Assembly (NCBI GenBank): GCA_902783165.1
Contig: CACZPU010000016.1
Coordinates: 1 to 64,000 of the forward strand
DNA from: an uncultured Prevotellaceae bacterium
GTDB lineage: Bacteria > Bacteroidota > Bacteroidia > Bacteroidales > Bacteroidaceae
Direction: 5' to 3'
Length of the DNA: 64,000 nt
Numbering within the stretch: position 1 is the first letter of the stretch; each line of letters begins with the position of its first letter. The position numbers and the translations under genes were made by a program. Below the pieces are notes generated by a model. That model ran no database searches. It was not told the DNA's origin and worked only from the letters and a program-made list of their open reading frames with translations. Shown here in pieces: positions 54,978 through 62,686 of the stretch.

Positions 54978-55856
54978 TCATTTCTTCTTTTTGACATATG
55001 TCTTAGCCCATTTCCGACACTCTTTTACGAAGTAACTGAAAAAACGAGGCATTGTCACATCTGTTGTGTGGACGGCAAAGATTTCAGGATGGAATTGGAC
55101 TGCGAATAATCGTTCTTCGGGGTATCCTTCCAGTATTTCTGGCACACTGTCTGGGCTCCATGCAGTGATTCTTAATTTTGGGGCAATATCCCTGACACAC
55201 TGATGATGCCGACTGTTAACGCCAACTTTTGTTGTGCCGAATATTTTTGCTGCCAGCGACTTAGGCATAATAGAAATATCGTGAGCAGGGATTGTGCTGT
55301 CATCACGTTTTTGGTGATTGATGTCTGTGTTGAAATCTGTAGGGATGTCCTGCCATAATGTACCGCCCATAGCCACATTGATGATTTGCATACCCCGGCA
55401 AATTCCGAAAATTGGCATGCCTCGTTTGTGAGACTTGCGGAACAACAACAGTTCGAACTCATCGCGCTTGTCGTTTACCTCGCCCAATTTTGGTTGAGGC
55501 TCGTGTCCGTAATAAGATGGATGGACATCCGGACCGCCTGTCATCAGCAATCCGTCAATCATACTCGTAATGGCATCCAAAAGGGCAGGATCGTTGGTGG
55601 AGGGGATGAGCAATGGTATACCCCCCGCTAATTCTACAGCCCTTGAATAGTCGTATCCAACCGATAGCATGTTACCTTTCCATGTTGTTGTTATGCCGAT
55701 AACTGGTGCTTTTTTAAATTTCCCTGGCTTTGATTGGTCTGCTGCTTTGTATATTTCCAACAAATGAGACGGATAGCTTTTGTCAGTTTCTTGTGCCTTA
55801 GTTTCAATAATACAGCAAAGAAAAGACAGGAGGGTAATAAAATATTTCAATATCAT
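54978..55856 (-). CDS. Exported C26-family gamma-glutamyl hydrolase-like peptidase (PuuD-type)
   Basis: 292 residues. Signal peptide (FITLLSFLCCIIETKAQ), then a class I glutamine-amidotransferase fold used as a hydrolase. Catalytic Cys153 in FGICRGMQIINVAMGG, His256 and Glu258 in VQFHPEIF; VIGITTTW and LLMTGGPDVHPSYY are typical of gamma-glutamyl hydrolases such as PuuD and folate gamma-glutamyl hydrolase. It should cut gamma-glutamyl amide bonds. PuuD itself is cytoplasmic; export here points to an imported substrate handled in the periplasm. It follows the first Ntn hydrolase gene by 68 bp. Confidence 0.9.
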   Translation of the reverse strand: MILKYFITLLSFLCCIIETKAQETDKSYPSHLLEIYKAADQSKPGKFKKAPVIGITTTWKGNMLSVGYDYSRAVELAGGIPLLIPSTNDPALLDAITSMIDGLLMTGGPDVHPSYYGHEPQPKLGEVNDKRDEFELLLFRKSHKRGMPIFGICRGMQIINVAMGGTLWQDIPTDFNTDINHQKRDDSTIPAHDISIMPKSLAAKIFGTTKVGVNSRHHQCVRDIAPKLRITAWSPDSVPEILEGYPEERLFAVQFHPEIFAVHTTDVTMPRFFSYFVKECRKWAKTYVKKKK

Positions 55857-55924
55857 AGTTTGTTTTTTTCTTGAATTTCAAAAGGCTACTGGGTGTTGTG
55901 GAATCGGTGAATGCGAAACGTGCT

Positions 55925-57136
55925 TCAATAATGTTGTTTCACGTAGTGGTCCACCCAATTATAGTAGTCGTTTATCCTGCTCGTGTTGTTTTTCTTGTGA
56001 CGTCGCATCCACGTGATTGCTTGTTTGCCTCGCTTAATAACTACTTGTTCTATGGGTAGAATATGTTGCAAGATGCCCGTTCCTTCATGATTGATGAGTT
56101 TGGAAATATCTATATAATCGTGAGTGTTTCCCGTTTTTGCGCTAAACACCCGGTGCTTTTGCTCCATTGCTTTTTGGCATAGCCAGGAAGAACCATCTTC
56201 TCCACGTCCTACGATTGAAGGTAGCAAGTCTTGGTCTGTAATGACTAGTGGTATAGATATTGATGCCAAAGGCCATCCAATGTTAATCCAACTAACTGTA
56301 TGAAGAGGCGATTCGCCTTCTGCTACTCCTTGTACGAGAATAACCGATGATGTGGACCAACGAGGAATAAAATCGAGAAAAGGAAACATCTTTGTGTCCT
56401 GAAGACTGTTTGGCATTAAGTCATAAAGGTTTATCTTTGTGAGGCCATGTGTCAGGTAGCGAGGTGCTGCAGTCAGCAGATACTCCATGTCTATCAAGTC
56501 CTTTTTCTTTGCATCGTTCATGAAGTCGGAAATAGCCATGTATCTCTCCACACCTCTGTCTATATCCCTGCATCCAGTCATACCGAAATTGGTACGCATG
56601 AGGTACCCGTCTGGTGCCGTCTTTGGGTCATTGACATCAAACTTGATGTATTTTTCATTATTGGTTTCATAATAAGCACATCCTCCTTCAGCATCCATTA
56701 CACCGAAATTCGAGTTTAAATCCATTGGCTTGGGAAGTTCATTCAGCAATTTTTCAAAGTCTTTAAGAGTACAACAAGTTTCCAAGGCTTTCTTCATCAA
56801 CTCACCATCGCCATTAGAATCTTTTCCTTCACATCCGTTCAGATTATATGCAGCTGTGTTGATAATGGCAAAACCAGTTTCATTGTGACCGCCCCAGACC
56901 GATTCGCAATTGACGTCAGATGCAGCCACAATGGCTATATATCTATAGATGGAGCCCTTGACTAGCACTGCCACATTGTTCTGATTGCTGGTGTCTCGGT
57001 TCTTGAAAAGCATAGGACGACCGTCTTTTGTGATTCTTCCCGAAACAATGACCGATGTGCAAGCGCTTGCTCTAATAGCAGATGTCAGTACTGCTATGAG
57101 GAGGATTATCGACAGGTAGGACTTATTGTTGATCAT
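55925..57136 (-). CDS. Exported Ntn cysteine hydrolase (C45/C59-like), first copy
   Basis: 403 residues. Signal peptide (LSIILLIAVLTSAIRASA) ending right before Cys26, the likely N-terminal nucleophile (CTSVIVSGRITKDGRPM). Family motifs: LFKNRDTSNQNN, NETGFAIINTAAYNLNG, GYLMRTNFGMTG and FLDFIPRWSTSSVILVQG. Clear paralogue of the gene at 51844, as motifs and spacing are shared throughout. It would cleave linear amides, for example N-acyl or peptide-like bonds. It comes after a hairpin following the lipoprotein genes and lies just ahead of the C26 gene. Confidence 0.85.
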   Translation of the reverse strand: MINNKSYLSIILLIAVLTSAIRASACTSVIVSGRITKDGRPMLFKNRDTSNQNNVAVLVKGSIYRYIAIVAASDVNCESVWGGHNETGFAIINTAAYNLNGCEGKDSNGDGELMKKALETCCTLKDFEKLLNELPKPMDLNSNFGVMDAEGGCAYYETNNEKYIKFDVNDPKTAPDGYLMRTNFGMTGCRDIDRGVERYMAISDFMNDAKKKDLIDMEYLLTAAPRYLTHGLTKINLYDLMPNSLQDTKMFPFLDFIPRWSTSSVILVQGVAEGESPLHTVSWINIGWPLASISIPLVITDQDLLPSIVGRGEDGSSWLCQKAMEQKHRVFSAKTGNTHDYIDISKLINHEGTGILQHILPIEQVVIKRGKQAITWMRRHKKNNTSRINDYYNWVDHYVKQHY

Positions 57137-57176
57137 AATAATTGTTTGGTTAATAAAAAAATGTTTAGGTTTAAGA

Positions 57177-57209
57177 AAGAGTCACTAATCCTCACGGATG
57201 GTGACTCTT
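57177..57209 (-). terminator. Hairpin between lipoprotein genes and hydrolase genes
   Basis: Perfect 9-bp inverted repeat AAGAGTCAC/GTGACTCTT around a 15-nt loop, followed on the minus strand by TTCTTAAACC. The T tract is poor, so it may be a partial terminator, lowering expression of the periplasmic enzymes relative to the surface proteins, or an RNA-stability element. Confidence 0.45.
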
Positions 57210-57252
57210 CCCACAAAAAGAATTATACGTGTGTGCAAAGCACAAAAATGAT

Positions 57253-58608
57253 CTACTCTTTTACTAGCACTGGATTTGAGAATGTGGTGTAACTTCCAAC
57301 CCATCCTGTATAACCTCCGGTTCCATATCCAATACGCAGACCGTAGAGCGAGTATGTACTTGTCACTTCGTCGTTGATAACAAAGTTCCATGTACACTTT
57401 CCGTTCTCGTCAATAGTAAGGTTGCCAAGCATAGCCAACTTGTCTGAATTCTTAGAATATAGTGAACCAGCACTATTCTGATAGAGAATTCTGGTGGTTA
57501 GTTTGTAAGTGACACCGTCTTTTACATAGGTCGCGTCGAGGTCGACATTGGAAAGAACAGTCATAATGTTTGTTGTCTGGTCAATATGGACAGGAACTTT
57601 AACACCTAAGTTTGCTATATTTCCATCAAGGAATCTCCATTGGAACTGTCCGTCACTAGCCTTTTCCAGTTCAACCTGACGTGTGCTGCCGCTTCCATAT
57701 TGCAGTGTGTAGGTTCCAAGAATGTCTTTGTCGAAATCAGCCTGCTGGATATTTAACTTAGCGGTTAAGCCTCCAAGGTAGGTTATAACGGCATCTGTTT
57801 GTCTTGGCTTACCTGTTTCGTTTTCATCCAAGTCAATATGAAGACCTCCGTTAACAATGCTGAATCTTGCCCAATCCACAGAGGATGGTTCTACAGTGTA
57901 ACCTATGCCTTCTGGAGTTTCAATAGTCACGTTGGCTGATATGGCATTGTCTCCAGAAATATAATCATTCCCTTCGTTTACAATGAAGAACAGACCACCT
58001 TGGCGTATCTGTAGAGTTGTTGTTGCATCACCAGCTTTGATTTTTGCTTCGGTCTGGCGCATGTCTTTATTGTTGTTCAACTGAAGGTCTGCATATAGTT
58101 TTCCGTCTTTTATTGAGAAAGATGCCCAGTCAACCTCCGATGGCTCAACGGTGATATCTTTGTTTCCAGTGTAAGTGATATCTATCACATGCTCATTCGC
58201 AGCAGCATTGACTTCATAAAGACTACCTTTGTTGGCAGAGAATACCAATCCTTTCTGCTGGGCTACCACTTCAACGTCTTTGTTGTCGGCTTTAATGGTT
58301 ATCTTACTTGAACGTCCTTCTACAGAATTGTTATCAGTCACACTAACGTTAACTACGTTGCCGCTTACAGTTGCAGTACACCAAGACTGTTCAGAAACGG
58401 CAGACACAGCACCGCTGGCTTGTACCGTTACAGAGCCTTGCGAGGCATTGCAATCGAAAAGCAGGTTATAGTTCTGAAGTTTCAGTGTTTCCTTTGGGGT
58501 GTACTCCACCTCGTCTTCCTTGCATGATGTTGTGGAAAACACAACACTTACGAGTGCAAGAAGGAAAATATAAAAAGATGTTTTCTTCATAACGTCGTTT
58601 CTTTTCAT
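57253..58608 (-). CDS. Surface lipoprotein with three BACON-like domains
   Basis: 451 residues; lipobox FSTTSC with Cys29 (ATG 58608), so membrane-anchored and possibly surface-exposed. Three related Ig-like BACON repeats at about 42-118, 119-205 and 206-295 each end in a VVAQQKG, LQIRQGG or LNIQQAD-type strand; two share VEPSxVDWAxFSI. The last 150 residues (DILGTYTLQYGSGSTRQVE) form a separate domain I cannot name. BACON domains occur in PUL proteins as spacers or binders. The ATG overlaps the DUF4302 stop by 4 bp (ATGA), so translation is coupled. Confidence 0.85.
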   Translation of the reverse strand: MKRNDVMKKTSFYIFLLALVSVVFSTTSCKEDEVEYTPKETLKLQNYNLLFDCNASQGSVTVQASGAVSAVSEQSWCTATVSGNVVNVSVTDNNSVEGRSSKITIKADNKDVEVVAQQKGLVFSANKGSLYEVNAAANEHVIDITYTGNKDITVEPSEVDWASFSIKDGKLYADLQLNNNKDMRQTEAKIKAGDATTTLQIRQGGLFFIVNEGNDYISGDNAISANVTIETPEGIGYTVEPSSVDWARFSIVNGGLHIDLDENETGKPRQTDAVITYLGGLTAKLNIQQADFDKDILGTYTLQYGSGSTRQVELEKASDGQFQWRFLDGNIANLGVKVPVHIDQTTNIMTVLSNVDLDATYVKDGVTYKLTTRILYQNSAGSLYSKNSDKLAMLGNLTIDENGKCTWNFVINDEVTSTYSLYGLRIGYGTGGYTGWVGSYTTFSNPVLVKE

Positions 58609-60002
58609 TGTTTGGTCATTTTCTCTAGGTAGTAAAGACTATAGTCGGTATACTCGTTGCCATCATCCTTAAAGTATTTCATCCACATGTCTTCTGTGGG
58701 ATTGCCTTTGTTGGTGGAACCCGAATAGCAACGCATACGCAAACTTGTAACATTGTTGGTGCCTTTGGGATCGTAGCTGCTGAATAGGAGCTCAAACTTG
58801 TCTGTGTCGTTGCTTTTCTTCAACTCAAATCCGATGGTCGCATCCTTATAAACTGTTCCAGTCATTGTACCTGTTCTTTTCTTTGTGTAAGGGGCAAGCC
58901 ATATTTCCCAATCCTCGGTGGTTGTACCAATGCTTTGGCCAAGCCAAAGTAAGGTTCCATTGGCCTTTAAGTATTTCAACTGTACTGTCCATTTATCGTC
59001 TTCTGCACATAGACCAGCCAGAGAGTAGGTCTTGCCATCAGAGTTTGGAACCAGCTGAACGGTTGTGGTATATGGCTCATTCAAGTTAATCTCATAATGT
59101 AGGAGTGTATAGGTTCCGGCAAATTCGTTATAGAAGCAATATCCTTCTGGGACGACTACTGCGAGTTTTAAGTCTGTCAGGCCATTGTCAAGGCATTGCA
59201 GTTCTTGCCTACCTCCGTCGATGGTGGTAATTTTGAAATCTTGCATAGGCTTACCGTTAATGGTGACAGGCTTGTAAAGACGAAGACCTTGGTCTGTAAA
59301 AAGATAAGCACGAGAGATTTCTTTACTAGTACCTTTTGATGCATCGCTCACAGTGAAGTCTATTCTGCGGCTGGCAGGAGATACTTCTCCGCGAATAGAG
59401 GTCTGGGCATAGTTGCCATCAAAATAGTCAACGATGATGTCTTCTGCGTTCTGTGCAGCCTTGTTTAGATACTCCACGGGATCTCCGCTGAAACGATGCA
59501 ATACAATGGCATTGTTTGTTCGATTACCATGCATGTAGACAATGTCGTTGCCCACGATACTGTCCAAACGAAATTCGAAGTCACCCTTGTATCCTTGATA
59601 GAGTGATGAGGAGTTTCTTCCCTCTGCGTAATAGTGCAGGAATTCATTGTATGTGTCAAATGACAGCATTGGGCCACTATTTCTCTTGAAGGAGTAGTTG
59701 CTTGTGACTTTTTGTCCAGGCTTGTTTTCCCACCAAGCGGTTACCTCACCATCTTTGAACTTCACAACATAGGCGACACCACCAATGCTTTGGTCGGGTT
59801 GGGGGTAGTAGTCCATCACCCAACCGTCTTCAGAGCTTTCCAGCACATTTTTGAATTTGTCGAGGAAAATCTCTAGTCGCTCAGTGGGCTTCTTGTCGAA
59901 TAAGTCTTCCTGTTCCTTCAAACATCCCTGCATAAGGAGTGTTGCCAGGATCAGAAGCATATATGAATATAAATTATGTCTTTTCATATCTGTTGTGTTC
60001 AT
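58605..60002 (-). CDS. DUF4302-like surface lipoprotein
   Basis: 465 residues; lipobox LLMQGC (Cys27 from ATG 60002; ATG 59987 is a second possible start). The N-terminal third (LEIFLDKFKNVLESSEDGWVM, YYPQPDQSIGGVAYVVKFKDG) is characteristic of DUF4302 proteins, which occur with SusCD systems and putative zinc metallohydrolases. Function unknown; likely a substrate-binding surface protein. It lies between the metallohydrolase gene (25 bp) and the BACON gene (4-bp overlap). Confidence 0.8.
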   Translation of the reverse strand: MNTTDMKRHNLYSYMLLILATLLMQGCLKEQEDLFDKKPTERLEIFLDKFKNVLESSEDGWVMDYYPQPDQSIGGVAYVVKFKDGEVTAWWENKPGQKVTSNYSFKRNSGPMLSFDTYNEFLHYYAEGRNSSSLYQGYKGDFEFRLDSIVGNDIVYMHGNRTNNAIVLHRFSGDPVEYLNKAAQNAEDIIVDYFDGNYAQTSIRGEVSPASRRIDFTVSDASKGTSKEISRAYLFTDQGLRLYKPVTINGKPMQDFKITTIDGGRQELQCLDNGLTDLKLAVVVPEGYCFYNEFAGTYTLLHYEINLNEPYTTTVQLVPNSDGKTYSLAGLCAEDDKWTVQLKYLKANGTLLWLGQSIGTTTEDWEIWLAPYTKKRTGTMTGTVYKDATIGFELKKSNDTDKFELLFSSYDPKGTNNVTSLRMRCYSGSTNKGNPTEDMWMKYFKDDGNEYTDYSLYYLEKMTKQ

Positions 60003-60027
60003 TGTTAAGTCGATAATTATTACTCAT

Positions 60028-60999
60028 TTACATTGACAGATCGTCGAGATCTACGTACCCGTTGACTACATCGTTCAGACGACGACTCAACACCTCACGC
60101 ATCAAATCCAAATCGATACCCCACGATTTTTCCATATATGCTCGTACCAGGTCGATTTTTTTCTGGAGGATGTTCTGATAGGTATAGTCATTGGTCTTGA
60201 TGCCATTCTCATCCACTGTGGTAATTACAGCCTCATCCAAATAGCTCTGCCATGTCTCCGCGCTGCTTGTGACATAAATGGAGTACAACTCTGCGAAGTC
60301 CTCAGCTGGGCTATGCTGGGCGTATGAACTGATGTAACCGCGCTTACGATAATCCTTATTATATGGGTCTTTGCTCCAAGAGTCTGCCACATATGTTGTC
60401 TTGGTCATTTCTTTGAATGCCACCTGATAGGGTGTGTTTTGGTTGAGGATGTGTGTAAACTCATGATGAATGGTCTTCAGGTATTGTGAATTAAGTTGTG
60501 AGGCGCCTTTGGCGATGTTCTCTTTCACATGGTTCACACCAGCAAGCCATATTTTCCTTCCACCCTCTGCTGTTCCAAGAACGTATGTTCCGTTGTTGTT
60601 GTACTCCCAGGTGCCCACAAAAACGATTTGCTTGGGGAAATTCCTACGAGTAAACGAGATTCCGGCAGCTTCATCGTATGCCTCTAGACAACAATGTTTC
60701 AAAATATGTGCGAGGACTATTGCCGATTCATACGATGCAGGAACTGTGTAGTAGCCTAATCGGATGTCGTTGTAGTTCCATCGCCAGTCAATCCTCAAGT
60801 TGTATGGCTCAACAATGTATGTGTTCAACCATTTGTCAAAAGGCGTGTCAGACACGTTCTTGTCGGCTACAATGATACTTTGTTCTTGTAGTTCGTCATC
60901 ATTGCTGCACGCCATAAACATCGGAGCCAGGATAAGAGGAGCCATAAACAACATGGCTGTTCTTTCCCATTTTATATTGATATGCTTGAATATTTTCAT
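60028..60999 (-). CDS. Putative zinc metallohydrolase lipoprotein of a SusCD system
   Basis: 323 residues from ATG 60999 (MKIFKHINIKWERTAML). Earlier starts overlap the susD gene and are not needed. The lipobox APMFMAC (Cys31) makes it a lipoprotein. The zinc site is His179-Glu180-x-x-His183 in TIHHEFTHILNQ, with a probable third ligand in SPAEDFAELYSIY. This matches the 'substrate import-associated zinc metallohydrolase' group found beside SusC/SusD. It may trim a peptide or other amide-containing substrate at the cell surface before import. Third gene of the right-hand SusCD unit. Confidence 0.85.
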   Translation of the reverse strand: MKIFKHINIKWERTAMLFMAPLILAPMFMACSNDDELQEQSIIVADKNVSDTPFDKWLNTYIVEPYNLRIDWRWNYNDIRLGYYTVPASYESAIVLAHILKHCCLEAYDEAAGISFTRRNFPKQIVFVGTWEYNNNGTYVLGTAEGGRKIWLAGVNHVKENIAKGASQLNSQYLKTIHHEFTHILNQNTPYQVAFKEMTKTTYVADSWSKDPYNKDYRKRGYISSYAQHSPAEDFAELYSIYVTSSAETWQSYLDEAVITTVDENGIKTNDYTYQNILQKKIDLVRAYMEKSWGIDLDLMREVLSRRLNDVVNGYVDLDDLSM

Positions 61000-61039
61000 G
61001 ATGATATGTTTTTTCAACTTTTCAACTAATTTTTTTGAA

Positions 61040-62653
61040 TCATCTTGGATTGCGTTGGAATCCAGCATCGATAGAACGTTTTGGAATCTGAAGCGTACGA
61101 CGAGGGTCATCAACTTTCAATTCATCCTTTACATCGTCGATAGAACTACCATCAAAACCTATATAGCGACGATAGATTTCAATTCCATAGCGGCGGATGT
61201 CCCACCAGCGTAGTCCCTCCACGAAATGTGCGATTCGTCGCATCTGCAGCACACACTGTAACAGACATTCCTGTTCGCTTCCTTCTGCTCCAATATTGAA
61301 AGCGGGATGCAAGTGCTTTTTGATGGTTGGATTCAATGGCTCATAGTAATCAATTCCATTGTAGAAATCAGTAACATTCTGAACTGTCAGTGTCTTTGGC
61401 GTCCTGTAAATGGCTCTTGCCCATGTGTTCATGTCATTGACAGCTGCCTCATAGTTGCCCAGCATAATGTATGCCTCGGCTCTTGACAACAACACCTCAT
61501 CGCCGGTAAGTGGCGTGTAAACCGAACGTGTATAACCTGTTCCTTTGATGATGTTTGTGTACTGGAAGAAATAGGGCAGTTTGAACCATAGCACTCGGTC
61601 GAGTGTGTTACTGCTATATGTGAATGGCTGTACATAATACAAAGTGTATTGGTCGCCCCATACATTCTTCGCTCTAATTGTTTCGGTGTCGCCAATCACC
61701 CTACCGTGAGAATAGTAGTTGAGTGTTGAATAGTTACCGAAAACGTTTCTCAAGTTACCATAGGTGGTGCAAATCAGCAGGTTCGCATTTGTCTCTGCAT
61801 CAATCCACTTTTGACTTTGTTCGGTAGCATTGCGGGCAACCGTTGCCTGTTCAGCCCAGTTGCGAATCATCTCAGAAGGAGCGGTGCCCAATACCATGTT
61901 GGCACATTCTAAAGCCTTCTGCCACTGCTCTGTGAACAGATAGAAACGTGTGGCAAATGCATAAGCAGCATTGATGTTGAAGTGATACTTGGGTGCTGCT
62001 TCAATATTTGTTTCTCCAATATTAGGAAGAGCTTCTTCCAGGTCTTTCTGAATCAGTTCATAGGTCTTGTCCAGAGTACCACGTTCATATTGCGGATTTA
62101 GTTCACGCTCCACCTCATACTGATAGGGAAGTCCCAAATTCTGTGCGTTCTTTTCTTTGTTGAAAGGTGCGCAGAAAGTGTTTACAAGTATGAAATAATG
62201 GTATGCACGCAATATCTGTGCTTCGGCTTTTGCCTCGCGGAGCTCTGTAGTTTTTGGCCCGCCAAGATTTTCAATAGCTTCAAGTACCATGTTGGCAGTG
62301 GTGATTCCACCAAAGCAATCGCTCCATAGATTAGCTGGAGAGAAGGTCGATTCTTCAGACACTTCCGACCACATCCAGCATGAGTCAGCCAACGACGTGT
62401 GGCTGCTGTAGCGTGGATAACAGTCCATGTTGTCCGACATCAATTCGTTGAAATAGATGTAGTCATGTACAGGATATGCTGACACCAACATGTCGGTCAC
62501 CTTGTTCGACTCGTCTACTTCAGTGCGGTTGTCTGGCATAGTGTCAAGGAAATCGTCACAGGAAGTCAGTGAACAAGCAGCCGTCAGCAGGAAACAGAAA
62601 AAGCCTGCTGCAATTATATTCTTTTTATAAATATGTTTATTCATAACTTTCAT
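61040..62653 (-). CDS. RagB/SusD-family outer-membrane lipoprotein
   Basis: 537 residues from ATG 62653 (62644 is an equally possible ATG; a GTG at 62683 gives no better N-terminus). Lipobox SLTSC followed by DDFLDTMPDNRTEV. The SusD pattern is clear: SGITTANMVL-type helix (FGGITTANMVLEAIENLGG), EAQILRAYHYFILVNTF, INAAYAFATRFYLFTEQW, and a C-terminal VEGLRWWDIRRYGIEIYR. SusD proteins sit on the SusC barrel and capture the substrate. It starts 33 bp after susC. Confidence 0.95.
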   Translation of the reverse strand: MKVMNKHIYKKNIIAAGFFCFLLTAACSLTSCDDFLDTMPDNRTEVDESNKVTDMLVSAYPVHDYIYFNELMSDNMDCYPRYSSHTSLADSCWMWSEVSEESTFSPANLWSDCFGGITTANMVLEAIENLGGPKTTELREAKAEAQILRAYHYFILVNTFCAPFNKEKNAQNLGLPYQYEVERELNPQYERGTLDKTYELIQKDLEEALPNIGETNIEAAPKYHFNINAAYAFATRFYLFTEQWQKALECANMVLGTAPSEMIRNWAEQATVARNATEQSQKWIDAETNANLLICTTYGNLRNVFGNYSTLNYYSHGRVIGDTETIRAKNVWGDQYTLYYVQPFTYSSNTLDRVLWFKLPYFFQYTNIIKGTGYTRSVYTPLTGDEVLLSRAEAYIMLGNYEAAVNDMNTWARAIYRTPKTLTVQNVTDFYNGIDYYEPLNPTIKKHLHPAFNIGAEGSEQECLLQCVLQMRRIAHFVEGLRWWDIRRYGIEIYRRYIGFDGSSIDDVKDELKVDDPRRTLQIPKRSIDAGFQRNPR

Positions 62654-62686
62654 TTTTTCATTTTTCACTATTCTACTTTTCACTAA

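Noticed and set aside
61000..61113. 38-residue extension of the zinc metallohydrolase
   Set aside because: It overlaps susD and would bury the lipoprotein signal; ATG 60999 gives a proper lipobox.
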